Assembly (NCBI GenBank): GCA_021774155.1
Contig: JAJFJH010000083.1
Span: forward strand, 1-32,725
Direction: 5' to 3'
Source: Nitrosomonas sp.
GTDB lineage: Bacteria > Pseudomonadota > Gammaproteobacteria > Burkholderiales > Nitrosomonadaceae
Length of the DNA stretch: 32,725 nt
The notes below the pieces were generated by a model. It did not search any database, had not been told where the DNA came from, and saw nothing but the letters and a program-made list of their open reading frames with translations. The position numbers and the translations under genes were made by a program. This document shows, in pieces, positions 9,719 to 18,486 of this stretch (position 1 is the first letter of the stretch; the number at the start of each line of letters is the position of its first letter).

Positions 9719-10060
9719 CAACCTATGTGTTGAATAAGTGGTTCATAAGATACGTGCATATCAGAAATTATTAATAATCGATAAATTTGGGTCATGAAAT
9801 ATTTTTAAATTTTTTATTCTTTATAGGGCGGGCAGTAATTTTTATTTGTAAACAATAAATAACAGAGTAATCTAAGCTTTATTAATTAAGTATTTCTTGT
9901 CCCATAACTAGCGATTGTGCAGCTGCAAATTAAAAAATTGTTTACACATTTTGCGCGTAAATTTTCTTGTCACTACTTTTAATGGTGAGTGTGATGTTAA
10001 TCAAAATATTTAGCCTGGTAGATATATGTGTTAGTTTTTTTGTTTTACTGCACTGTGGAG

Positions 10061-10066
10061 TATAAT
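10061..10066 (+). promoter_or_regulatory. Candidate -10 box for rluC
   Basis: A perfect TATAAT lies 33 bases before the first candidate start codon of rluC. The -35 region is T-rich (TTGTTT at about 10040) but spaced at only 15 bases, so it is weak. Transcription would start near 10073 and give a short leader. Confidence 0.4.
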
Positions 10067-10098
10067 ACTTCATATTAGTAAATAATCTAGATTTCAAT

Positions 10099-11112
10099 TT
10101 GAGAAATATAGGTAAAATTAAGAATCTAAGCAAAAAAACAACATTGAAAAGTGTAACTACTAAGTGTGTTGACGAAGCTAATGAAGGCCAGAGAGTAGAT
10201 AATTACTTAATTGGTCATCTAAAAAGTATACCAAAAAGCCACATATACCGACTCGTACGCAGTGGTCAGGTGCGCGTCAATAGCAAACGTATCAATGCCA
10301 GCTATAAATTACGGCTTAATGATACCATACGTATTCCACCAATCAGAATAGAAGAAGACTTATCTTCCGATTTAAAGTATATAGCTAAGTCTCGTCTTAT
10401 TCCTTTAGATATTTTGTTTCAAGATGACGCATTGTTAGTCATTAATAAGCCTGCTGGCATGGCTGTGCATGGAGGTAGCGGGATAAGTTTAGGTGTTATA
10501 GAACAATTACGTGCACAACATCCTGATTGGAAATTTCTGGAATTAGTTCACCGTCTTGATCGAGAAACATCGGGCGTTTTGTTGTTGGCAAAAAAGCGTA
10601 AAGTACTTGTAGACCTGCATCGCCAGATTAGAGAAGGCTCGGTTGAGAAACGATATTATGCAGTAGTTAAAGGAAAATGGGTCAATATAAGACAAAGTGT
10701 TAAATTGCTTTTGAATAAATATGTGACGGCAGATGGTGAACGTCGGGTGGCTGTTGTAAATAAAAATAAAACAGAAAAAGGCATTGATTCTCATACGGTT
10801 TTCACTTTAAAGAAGTCATGGAGTGGTTTTAGTTTACTAGAAGCTGAATTAAAAACGGGACGTACACATCAAATTCGTGTTCATCTTGCACATTTAGGGT
10901 TTCCAATTGCTGGGGATGATAAATATGGCGATTTTTCACTAAATAAACGGTTAGCCAGAAATAAGCAAGAAATTGTTTTGTCTCGGATGTTTTTGCATGC
11001 ATTTAAGGCAGTGATAACGCACCCATTATCGGGTAAGCGTATTATTATAGAAGCACCGTTGACAAAGGATTTGCAAGCATTTATAAATGAACTAGATGGT
11101 AGATTGAGGTAA
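10099..11112 (+). CDS. rluC: 23S rRNA pseudouridine synthase RluC
   Basis: RluC makes pseudouridines 955, 2504 and 2580 in 23S rRNA. An S4 RNA-binding domain covers about 25-90 (EGQRVDNYLIGHLKSIPKSH, then SGQVRVNSKR and IRIPPIRIEE). The synthase domain holds the catalytic motif HRLDRETSGVLLLAKKR, with Asp as the nucleophile, and later LKTGRTHQIRVHLAHLGFPI. Total length of about 320-337 residues matches the family. The start is uncertain: no ATG occurs near the N-terminus, and the candidates are TTG at 10099 and TTG at 10144, with the family start nearer the latter; neither has a good Shine-Dalgarno sequence. Its position divergent from rne and the motifs together favour RluC over RluD or RluA. 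Confidence 0.93.
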   Translation: MRNIGKIKNLSKKTTLKSVTTKCVDEANEGQRVDNYLIGHLKSIPKSHIYRLVRSGQVRVNSKRINASYKLRLNDTIRIPPIRIEEDLSSDLKYIAKSRLIPLDILFQDDALLVINKPAGMAVHGGSGISLGVIEQLRAQHPDWKFLELVHRLDRETSGVLLLAKKRKVLVDLHRQIREGSVEKRYYAVVKGKWVNIRQSVKLLLNKYVTADGERRVAVVNKNKTEKGIDSHTVFTLKKSWSGFSLLEAELKTGRTHQIRVHLAHLGFPIAGDDKYGDFSLNKRLARNKQEIVLSRMFLHAFKAVITHPLSGKRIIIEAPLTKDLQAFINELDGRLR

Positions 11113-11158
11113 CGTCATTTCTAATGTTAGCTTAGTTCGATGCGTACTAATCATCATG

Positions 11159-11812
11159 CTATTCAATGCTCGGAATAGAAGCGTTTTCCTGAGTCTCCAA
11201 TAAGGGCAGTAATATTTTCCAGACATTCTTAACAATTTTTTCTTGAGCTTCAGCATTTGGGTGTATTCCATCTTTTTGAAAAAATTCACGTTTGTCACCG
11301 AATCCAGCTAGTAAAAATGGAACAAGATTCAGCTGGTGGCGTTCTGTTAGTTGTGGATACATGTCCAGGAACTTTTGAGTATACCCAATGCCATAATTGG
11401 GTGGCAGCTGCATGCCGAGTAATATTACCTTGGTTTGTTTTTTTATGCTGGCATTAATAATTGCCTCAAGATTACTGTAAATGGATTTAATGGAAGAGCC
11501 ACGTAATCCATCGTTGCCACCGAGTCCGATTAATATAATATCAGGCGTGTGCATTTCGAGCGCTTGTTCAATACGATGTCTTCCACCTAGTGTGGTTTCG
11601 CCGCTTATACTGACATTGATTACTTCATAAATAGGTGAGTGTTCTTGTAGTCGTTGATTTAAAAGACTTACCCATCCTGTTTCAGGTGGTATGCCATAAT
11701 TTGTTGACAAACTATCGCCATAGATCATGACAGTAACCGTATCAGACGATGCAGTTGCTGGCAATGGAACATAAATTAAGATAAAACACAGATTAATCAG
11801 GAATTTTTTCAT
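11159..11812 (-). CDS. tesA: Periplasmic arylesterase / lysophospholipase TesA
   Basis: This is an SGNH hydrolase that cleaves thioesters, aryl esters and lysophospholipids in the periplasm. The frame opens further upstream, but the residues from the chosen start read MKKFLINLCFILIYVPLPATA, a typical signal peptide, while the 18 residues before it do not fit. The mature protein carries all SGNH blocks: IYGDSLSTNYG (catalytic Ser), GLGGNDGLRG (oxyanion Gly and Asn) and DGIHPNAEAQ (Asp and His). Length matches TesA of about 200-220 residues. It is divergent from ybbA as in many gammaproteobacteria, but here the two ATG codons share two bases (11811-11812), so each gene's promoter and ribosome site must lie inside the other's coding region. 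No strong ribosome site is visible for tesA. Confidence 0.92.
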   Translation of the reverse strand: MKKFLINLCFILIYVPLPATASSDTVTVMIYGDSLSTNYGIPPETGWVSLLNQRLQEHSPIYEVINVSISGETTLGGRHRIEQALEMHTPDIILIGLGGNDGLRGSSIKSIYSNLEAIINASIKKQTKVILLGMQLPPNYGIGYTQKFLDMYPQLTERHQLNLVPFLLAGFGDKREFFQKDGIHPNAEAQEKIVKNVWKILLPLLETQENASIPSIE

Positions 11813-12548
11813 GGTAAAAGACAATATACAAGCGTTACAGCCCATTCTACGGGCAAATTCACTCACTAAGCAAGTTCAAACTGGTGAAACTCAGTTAACC
11901 ATTCTGCAAAATATTAATTTGGAAATCAATGCAGGTGAGGCTGTGGCGATTGTAGGCGCCTCAGGTTCAGGTAAATCAACATTGTTAGGTTTGCTTGCTG
12001 GCTTAGATGTGCCATCAGAAGGCGAAGTTTTTCTCAACAATGTGGACATTTTTTCTTTAGATGAAGATGAGCGAGCAGCATTGCGTGGAAAAACGTTGGG
12101 TTTTGTGTTTCAGTCTTTTCAACTACTACCAGCATTGACTGCAATAGAGAATGTCATGTTGCCACTTGAGCTTAGTGGCATCAAAGGTGCAGAAGAAACG
12201 GCAGAGCGTTTATTGGTGCGGGTTGGATTAGAAAAAAGATTGACACATTATCCCAAACAATTGTCTGGTGGAGAACAGCAGCGTGTTGCCATTGCACGAG
12301 CTTTTGCGACTAAACCTAAATTATTATTAGCTGATGAACCAACTGGAAACTTGGACTCGGCGACAGGCGCGCAAATTATAGAACTCATGTTTGAACTCAA
12401 TCGAGAACATGGCACAACATTGGTACTTGTAACGCATGATGAGGTAATTTCAAATCGTTGCTCACGTCAAATACGTCTGACAAACGGACATACTGTCCAA
12501 GCTTCAAACGAAGTTTTTTCGGTAGTAGCGCATGGTATTGGTAATTAA
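11811..12548 (+). CDS. ybbA: ABC transporter ATP-binding protein YbbA
   Basis: A LolD/MacB-class ATPase of 245 residues. In order: Walker A GASGSGKST (about 51-59), Q-loop FVFQSFQLLPALTA, signature LSGGEQQRVAIARAF, Walker B LLLADEPTGNLD, and switch His in LVLVTHDE. It should energise the FtsX-type permease encoded 55 bases downstream. In E. coli ybbA, ybbP and tesA lie together, and the complex is thought to extract or export lipophilic substrates. The ATG has AGGA at 11799-11802, 8 bases before it, within the tesA signal-peptide codons. Confidence 0.93.
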   Translation: MVKDNIQALQPILRANSLTKQVQTGETQLTILQNINLEINAGEAVAIVGASGSGKSTLLGLLAGLDVPSEGEVFLNNVDIFSLDEDERAALRGKTLGFVFQSFQLLPALTAIENVMLPLELSGIKGAEETAERLLVRVGLEKRLTHYPKQLSGGEQQRVAIARAFATKPKLLLADEPTGNLDSATGAQIIELMFELNREHGTTLVLVTHDEVISNRCSRQIRLTNGHTVQASNEVFSVVAHGIGN

Positions 12549-12603
12549 GCATTCACAATTAAGCAAATAAATTTCAACCTCTGTTGGTGGCAGCATTATA
12601 GCT

Positions 12604-15111
12604 ATGAATTTTCTTAGACTTTCCTTTCGTATGCTGCGTCGTGATTGGCGAGCAGGTGAACTAAATGTATTAGTTTTTGCTTTGATCATTGCGGTGAGCG
12701 GCATGACAACGGTCAGTTTTTTTTCTGATCGTGTGCAATTGGCACTTTCACAGAAAAGTAACCAATTGCTTGGTGCGGACTTATTGGTTATTTCTGATTA
12801 TCCACTTTCTGATCATTATGCTGATAAGGCAACTCAGCTTGGTTTAAGTATTTCAACAGTGACTAAATTCCATAGCATGATTTCCAATGGTGATGATAAC
12901 CAGCTATCAGATATTAAAGTAGTAACTGACGGCTATCCATTACGTGGAAAGTTGCATCTTGCTGCCAATATGAAACAACAGCACCCATTGATTGAAACAC
13001 GGGTGACTGATTTGATCCCAGTGCCCGGTACTGCTTGGATTGACGAAAAATTAATGGTGCAATTAGCACTGAAGCAGGGTGACATTATCGACGTTGGCGC
13101 AATACAACTGACGGTGACAGAGCTTGTTATGCGTGAACCTGATTCTTCAGTTGGTTTCATGGCTATGCATCCTCGTGTATTAATTAATGAAGCAGATTTG
13201 CCTAGCACCGGTTTAGTTCAACAGGGTAGTCGTATTAAGTATCATCTTATGCTGGCTGGGGAGGTCGGAACTGTCGAGGCTTTTAGAAAGTGGGCGGAGC
13301 CACAGTTGGAACACGGGCAACAAATCGAGGGTATTCGTGATGCACGCCCAGAAATAAAGTCGGCACTAGAACGTGCTGAGAAATTTCTCAGTTTGGCAGC
13401 TTTAGCCAGCGTTGTACTTGCAGCAGCAGCCATTGCGTTAGCTGTTCGTCGCTTTATACAAAGACACCTTGATAGCTGTGCTGTGATGCGTAGTATGGGT
13501 GCAAGTCAGTCTGATTTGTTAAGTTTATATCTTTATTATTTTATCGTGCTGGGTCTTGCCGCCAGTGCACTGGGTTGTTTATTTGGGTTTTTTGCGCAGG
13601 AATTTTTAGCTTATTGGCTTTCTGGTCTGGTTGAGGCTGCCTTGCCATGGCCGAGTTGGATGCCTGCAATCCATGGATTGTTAATTGGCATGGTGTTGTT
13701 GTTGGGCTTTGCGTTACCGCCGTTGCTTAACCTACGCAGTGTGCCTGCATTGCGTGTGTTACGCAGAGATATGGGCGCGCCTAACGCGCATAGTTTATCT
13801 GCTTATGTATTGGGTACCTTTGTGTTATCTCTACTGTTTTTGTGGAAAGCTAATGATCTACGGTTAGGTTTATACATTATTGCTGGTTTTATTGCGGCAA
13901 TCGTTGTTTTTGGTTTGATTGGCTTCTTATTGGTAAAATTGTTATCGGGTATGCGCCATCAAACTGGAAATGCGTGGCGCTATGGATTGGCGAGCATTAA
14001 GCGACGTTCAATATCTAGCCTAGTGCAAACGATTGCACTCGGTTTGGGGATAATGGCGCTTTTAGTATTGTCAGTAATTAGAGATGACTTGATACAAGAA
14101 TGGAAAGCCAGTTTGCCAGCGGATGCCCCCAATCAATTTATCATAAATATTCAGACCGACCAATTGCAGCCATTAGAAGACTTTTTTAATGGTTATAATT
14201 TAGGGCAACCGGCTTTGTTTCCAATGGTGCGTGGTCGTTTGACTCAAATTAATAACGAAACGATATCAGCTGAAGCATATTCTAATCCACGTGCAGAAAG
14301 ATTGGTTCGTCGTGAATTTAACATTTCATGGATTGACGAGTTGCCACATGACAATCAAATTGTTGAGGGTGATTGGTGGAAAGAGGGTGATACTAATAGG
14401 GCTGTCATATCGATTGAAGAAGGAATTGCAGAAACATTAGGTATTCAATTAGGCGACGAATTAACTTATGAAGTGGCGGGCAGCAGTTTTACGGCAGCAG
14501 TAACCAGTCTACGCAAGGTTGACTGGGAAACATTCCAGGTTAATTTCTTTGTCGTGATGCCGCCAGGTTTTTTAGAGAATTTCCCGGCAAGTTATGTTAC
14601 TAGCTTTTACATACCACCCTCACAAAATCATGTGATGCATGAATTAGTGAGAACTTTTCCTAATGTTCTAGTTGTTGATGTGGCTGTTGTTGTTGAACAA
14701 GTTCAGACAATGATTTCGCAGGTATCAAGAGCTATTGAATTTGTATTTTTGTTTACATTATTAGCTGGTTTTGCTGTGTTGTATGCAGCAATAGCGTCTA
14801 CGCAACATGAACGAATATATGAAGCTGCAATTTTTCGCTCTCTAGGCGCAAAACGAAAACAATTAATTCGTACCTGGGCAGCTGAGTTTGTAATATTAGG
14901 CGGGCTCGCTGGTATATTTGCAGCGGCAGGTGCCAGTGTGCTGAGTTTTGTTATTGGTCATCATGTATTACATCTAGACTATATTTTCAACCCTTGGATA
15001 TGGGTGTCTGGTCTATTGACCGGTGTCATCGGTGTCACTGTTGTTGGATTGATAGGGACACGTTCAACACTCTCAACGCCGCCGTTATTGACGCTACGAA
15101 AGGCTGGTTAA
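12604..15111 (+). CDS. ybbP: FtsX-like ABC permease YbbP
   Basis: This 835-residue inner-membrane protein works with YbbA. One TM helix lies near the N-terminus (ELNVLVFALIIAVSGMT), followed by a large periplasmic domain to about residue 255. Then come several TM helices (about 258-280, 300-335, 350-375, 400-450), a second periplasmic domain (about 500-700), and three C-terminal helices (about 712-735, 760-785, 800-820). This is the duplicated FtsX layout of YbbP. The two FtsX cores show the usual LRSMGAS / FRSLGAK turn (residues near 295 and 745). It starts 55 bases after ybbA without a clear ribosome site, and is presumably co-transcribed. A short hairpin lies 14 bases past its stop but has no T-run. 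Confidence 0.92.
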   Translation: MNFLRLSFRMLRRDWRAGELNVLVFALIIAVSGMTTVSFFSDRVQLALSQKSNQLLGADLLVISDYPLSDHYADKATQLGLSISTVTKFHSMISNGDDNQLSDIKVVTDGYPLRGKLHLAANMKQQHPLIETRVTDLIPVPGTAWIDEKLMVQLALKQGDIIDVGAIQLTVTELVMREPDSSVGFMAMHPRVLINEADLPSTGLVQQGSRIKYHLMLAGEVGTVEAFRKWAEPQLEHGQQIEGIRDARPEIKSALERAEKFLSLAALASVVLAAAAIALAVRRFIQRHLDSCAVMRSMGASQSDLLSLYLYYFIVLGLAASALGCLFGFFAQEFLAYWLSGLVEAALPWPSWMPAIHGLLIGMVLLLGFALPPLLNLRSVPALRVLRRDMGAPNAHSLSAYVLGTFVLSLLFLWKANDLRLGLYIIAGFIAAIVVFGLIGFLLVKLLSGMRHQTGNAWRYGLASIKRRSISSLVQTIALGLGIMALLVLSVIRDDLIQEWKASLPADAPNQFIINIQTDQLQPLEDFFNGYNLGQPALFPMVRGRLTQINNETISAEAYSNPRAERLVRREFNISWIDELPHDNQIVEGDWWKEGDTNRAVISIEEGIAETLGIQLGDELTYEVAGSSFTAAVTSLRKVDWETFQVNFFVVMPPGFLENFPASYVTSFYIPPSQNHVMHELVRTFPNVLVVDVAVVVEQVQTMISQVSRAIEFVFLFTLLAGFAVLYAAIASTQHERIYEAAIFRSLGAKRKQLIRTWAAEFVILGGLAGIFAAAGASVLSFVIGHHVLHLDYIFNPWIWVSGLLTGVIGVTVVGLIGTRSTLSTPPLLTLRKAG

Positions 15112-15188
15112 AACAACGCTAAAAACACTGGCAATCGTCAGTGTATCCCGGATAATCATGGTTTGTTATCAATATTGCAAAATGTTTG

Positions 15189-16418
15189 ATGAAATTCCAT
15201 GATTTAAAAAACTGGCAAAATTACTGGCGACAACTTCGCACTGCGTTACTTGACCCTAAAATTGATGATGAAGCATTGGAGCAATCATTAAGCCAAGCAC
15301 GCACGAAAGTGCCGGTACCCGTTTTATGGTTGATCGGAAAGACGCAAGCCGGTAAGACTTCAATTGTCAGAGCATTGACGGGTAGTGAAACGGCGGAAGT
15401 GGGTAATGGTTTTCAGCCCTGCACAAAAAATACGCATTTCTATGATTTCCCTGCTGACGCACCCATTGTCCGCTTCTTAGATACGCGTGGTCTGGGTGAA
15501 GTTGCTTACGATCCCAGTGAAGATATAGATTATTGTGAGTCGCAGGCACATTTATTGTTGACGGTTATGAAAGTGGCTGATTTACGTCAAGAGGCCATCT
15601 TTGATGTGCTAACTACCATTCGTCAGCGCCACCCAGATTGGCCATTATTGATCGCACAAACGGGATTGCACGAGCTGTATTCTTCTGGCACTGACCATAT
15701 TCAACCGTGGCCATATGGTGACACGCCATTACCTGACACGATCCCTTCCGACTTGCTCCAAGCACTACTTTCACAACGTGCCAGCGCTGAGAAATTGCCT
15801 GGTTCAGCGCCTATACACTGGGTAGCCATTGACCTGACCTTGCCGGAAGATGGATTTGAAAACCCTGATTATGGTTTGGACGCGTTGTGGCAGGAAATTG
15901 AAATACTCTCATCGCTGGGTTTACAACAGTTGCTTAATGGTGACAAAGAAGTGCATGATCTTTACGCACGTACGGCACATCAACATATTATTGGTTATTC
16001 TTTGACAGCTTCAGGGCTTGGTGCATTACCGGTTGTCGATTTAGTGGCGGTATCAGCTGTTCAGGTCAAACTCCTTCATGGTTTAGCAACACTTTACGAA
16101 CAAACTTGGGATAAAGATACCATTACAAAATTTTTTGGGTTGATGGGTGCAAGTGTTGCATCCGGGCTTATAGCGCGTATGTTAGGTCGTTCAATTGTTA
16201 AATTAATCCCAGTTTGGGGACAAACTGTTGGTGCTGTATGGGGAGCAAGCTCTAGCGGCGCGACAACCTATGCATTAGGGAAGGCATCCGTGTATTTTCT
16301 CTCTAGGCGTAAAGAAGGTCTCAATGTTGATGCCAAGCTACTGCGGCAGGTTTATTCTGACGCGCTTGCACAAGGTGTTGCGATACTCAAGTCTCGCTTT
16401 AAAAATAAATCAGAATGA
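15189..16418 (+). CDS. YcjF/DUF697-type GTPase, first of a two-GTPase operon
   Basis: The N-terminal half is a TRAFAC-type GTPase: G1 GKTQAGKTS (about 50-58), a switch-I threonine in NGFQPCTKNT, G3 DTRG (about 98-101). The expected N/TKxD of G4 is replaced by TGLHE, as I recall for this subfamily. The C-terminal half (about 260-400) has small-residue-rich hydrophobic helices (IIGYSLTASGLGALPVVDLVA, MGASVASGLIARMLG, GQTVGAVWGASSSGATTYALG), the DUF697 membrane-associating domain. A TTG three bases upstream could also start translation; I prefer the ATG. It overlaps the next gene by four bases (ATGA), so the two proteins are probably made in step and act together. The family is poorly understood; roles in envelope stress have been suggested for relatives. 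Confidence 0.82.
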   Translation: MKFHDLKNWQNYWRQLRTALLDPKIDDEALEQSLSQARTKVPVPVLWLIGKTQAGKTSIVRALTGSETAEVGNGFQPCTKNTHFYDFPADAPIVRFLDTRGLGEVAYDPSEDIDYCESQAHLLLTVMKVADLRQEAIFDVLTTIRQRHPDWPLLIAQTGLHELYSSGTDHIQPWPYGDTPLPDTIPSDLLQALLSQRASAEKLPGSAPIHWVAIDLTLPEDGFENPDYGLDALWQEIEILSSLGLQQLLNGDKEVHDLYARTAHQHIIGYSLTASGLGALPVVDLVAVSAVQVKLLHGLATLYEQTWDKDTITKFFGLMGASVASGLIARMLGRSIVKLIPVWGQTVGAVWGASSSGATTYALGKASVYFLSRRKEGLNVDAKLLRQVYSDALAQGVAILKSRFKNKSE

Positions 16419-17956
16419 AAATAATATTTCGCTGGGTTGACCCAGTACGTTTACTTTCAGTGCTGTTATTTGCATTACCCTTCCTAGCGGTATTTGGGTT
16501 TGGTGTTTTATGGCTGTCGCAGATTGGTAATTGGCATTATTGGTTGATTACTATGCTGATATCCGCTGGCTTAGGATATGGTTTGCAACAATGGCTTGAA
16601 AAACGTGATCGTCAACTACTTGAAGAAGTTGCTACAGAGCCTAACCCAGAATGGCCGCCCAATGCAGATGATGCTTGGCAACAGGTTATAAAATTAGCCG
16701 ATGCATGTAATCCAAGTGACTGGCCACTTGAAGACGAGGCTTGGGTGTTAAAGCTCGGACAGCAAACGCTAGAAACCGTATCACATCATTATCATCCAGA
16801 TGTGGAAAGACCATTACTAGAACTAACTGTGCCACATACCTTGTTGATTATTGAGTGTGCCAGCCGAGATTTACGTAAAGACATCTCTGAAAATATACCG
16901 TTTAGCGATCGTTTAACGATTGGCGATTTATTTAGGATGCAGGAATGGAAGACCAAAGCTGATCGAGTGTTCGATGCTTATCGAGTCGGTCGAATGGTTG
17001 TAAATCCGGTGAGTGGAATAGCCAATGAGCTATTGCGATCGGTAAAGGAAAGAAGTTTTGGTTTAGCAAAAAATGAAATTCATCATTGGTTACTGCGAAC
17101 TTATATCCGTAAAGTTGGTTATTATGCGGTTGATCTCTACAGTGGTCGCGCGCCACTGAGCCAAGATGATGCCGTGATTCCACAGTCTTCGGCTTCAAGC
17201 GAGGATATAGATAAGGCTGAGAAAATTTCTAAGCTGTCTGAAGAACCACTGCGGGTTCTTGTGTTGGGTCGGTCTAATGCGGGTAAGTCCAGTTTGATTA
17301 ACGCATTATTTGGTAAGTTGACAACGCACACAAGTATCCGACTGGACACCACCCAGACATTAATACCCTTTGTTCTTAAACGGGACGATTTGACTCGGGC
17401 GCTAATTTTTGATAGCCCTGGCTTTGACAGTCCAATATTTGACAAAATACAAATGCAACAAGCAGCCGAAAAAGCTGATTTTATTTTGTGGGTTAGCCCC
17501 GTGAATCGACCCGATAGACAAATTGAACGCGAGTATTTGGATGCTTTACGCGCATTTCAAGCGAGTCAGACTGACCGACAATCGCCGCCGATACTGATTG
17601 TGGCTAGCTTTATTGATCAATTACGTCCTGTGCGTGTATGGCAGCCACCCTATGACTTAGCCAATCCTCAAGAACCGAAAGCAGTTAACATCAGTGCTGC
17701 GGTTCAAGCCATTGCAGTTGATTTTAATATGCCTGTTGATCATGTGATACCTGTCTGTCTATCAGAAGGTAACACCTATAATGTTGATGATGTGCTTTGG
17801 GCCGCCATTATGGACCAACAAGATGACGCGCTTAAAGCACGACTACATCGTTACTTGGGTTCAAAGAAATTTGGGGAAGAGCTAGCAACCCTACGAAAGC
17901 AACTCATTAACGCGGGTCGGTTTCTTTGGAAATTACCAGGTAAACGGTCAAAATAA
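16415..17956 (+). CDS. Membrane-anchored Era/YcjX-like GTPase, second of the pair
   Basis: The N-terminus has two hydrophobic helices (LLSVLLFALPFLAVFGFGVL and HYWLITMLISAGLGYGL), then a charged helical linker to about residue 275 and a C-terminal GTPase domain. Visible motifs are G1 GRSNAGKSS (285-293), a switch-I threonine in RLDTTQTL, and G3 DSPG (333-336). The G4 site reads FIDQ rather than NKxD, so base specificity may be loose. TrmE-Era class is the best fit by fold. The start overlaps the stop of the upstream DUF697 GTPase, so this is a translationally coupled pair in which both partners are membrane-linked. No enzyme or transporter partner is visible nearby, and I cannot give a pathway. 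Confidence 0.8.
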   Translation: MKIIFRWVDPVRLLSVLLFALPFLAVFGFGVLWLSQIGNWHYWLITMLISAGLGYGLQQWLEKRDRQLLEEVATEPNPEWPPNADDAWQQVIKLADACNPSDWPLEDEAWVLKLGQQTLETVSHHYHPDVERPLLELTVPHTLLIIECASRDLRKDISENIPFSDRLTIGDLFRMQEWKTKADRVFDAYRVGRMVVNPVSGIANELLRSVKERSFGLAKNEIHHWLLRTYIRKVGYYAVDLYSGRAPLSQDDAVIPQSSASSEDIDKAEKISKLSEEPLRVLVLGRSNAGKSSLINALFGKLTTHTSIRLDTTQTLIPFVLKRDDLTRALIFDSPGFDSPIFDKIQMQQAAEKADFILWVSPVNRPDRQIEREYLDALRAFQASQTDRQSPPILIVASFIDQLRPVRVWQPPYDLANPQEPKAVNISAAVQAIAVDFNMPVDHVIPVCLSEGNTYNVDDVLWAAIMDQQDDALKARLHRYLGSKKFGEELATLRKQLINAGRFLWKLPGKRSK

Positions 17957-18120
17957 TATTGTCGCTAGTTGAAAAATAAGATAGTTGTATACTGTTCAGT
18001 GAAGTAATGTCAGAGGACTTCTTCGAATGACTAACTTACTGGAATTTAGAGTGAACTTACCCACTCATACTAATAATTTTTAGTTTGGTTTGACTGATGG
18101 CCTTATACCTTTTCATTGTA

Positions 18121-18288
18121 TTACGTTGATTTAACACATTCATACTCAGGATCTCTATTTTTAGCCAATTTGGCAGCGTGAATTTTTTGCATTTTGCGTT
18201 CCACCACTGCCTGGCGGCAACAGGCCTTAAAATGCCGACGAGTCCTTTACGGATTTGTCCGGCTGTTTTTGGATTTTTCTTTCGTCAT
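18121..18288 (-). pseudogene. Possible small basic ORF with one in-frame stop
   Basis: On the minus strand a frame from ATG (18288) runs MTKEKSKNSRTNP, meets a TAA at codon 14, and continues in the same frame for 41 residues (RTRRHFKACCRQAVVERK, then MQKIHAAKLAKNRDPEYE and a short tail) to a second stop at 18121. The product would be strongly basic, with three cysteines. The even composition on both sides of the stop suggests one former gene rather than chance, but I do not recognise the family. Chance or a downstream start at the internal ATG remains possible. Confidence 0.3.
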
Positions 18289-18402
18289 GGTGAGTGACGA
18301 TATAATGTATCCATCGTTTGGTTGTTCGTTAGCGTCCAACTTAACCATCTAAAAACTTTCAATAAACTCCAATAACCTAAAACATTTTTCATGAGGATAG
18401 CT

Positions 18403-18486
18403 AATGCCACCACCCACACACCAGCAAAAGCATATAGATGCCTGGCAGTTAAGTGGTTTATCGCTTCCGATTGACAGAAGGTTGCG
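18403..18486 (+). pseudogene. Scrap resembling an IS66-type accessory protein (TnpA)
   Basis: A frame reads HQQKHIDAWQLSGLS and then diverges to a stop. The pattern HxxAWxxSGLSQ is typical of the N-terminus of IS66-family accessory proteins. The rest of that protein cannot be followed in any frame, so this is at best a fragment. Confidence 0.3.

Larger units (their letters stand above)
9687..10098. promoter_or_regulatory. Divergent rne-rluC regulatory spacer
   Basis: About 410 AT-rich bases lie between the divergent starts. This is long enough to hold a sizeable rne 5' leader, which in E. coli carries the hairpins through which RNase E controls its own mRNA. A hairpin next to the rne ribosome site and a TATAAT box for rluC are listed separately. 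I did not find a conserved protein-coding frame; the short minus-strand ORF here is not convincing. Confidence 0.6.

Noticed and set aside
15125-15144. Hairpin ACACTG / CAGTGT after ybbP as a terminator
   Set aside because: The stem is only 6 bp and no T-run follows; I could not support termination here.
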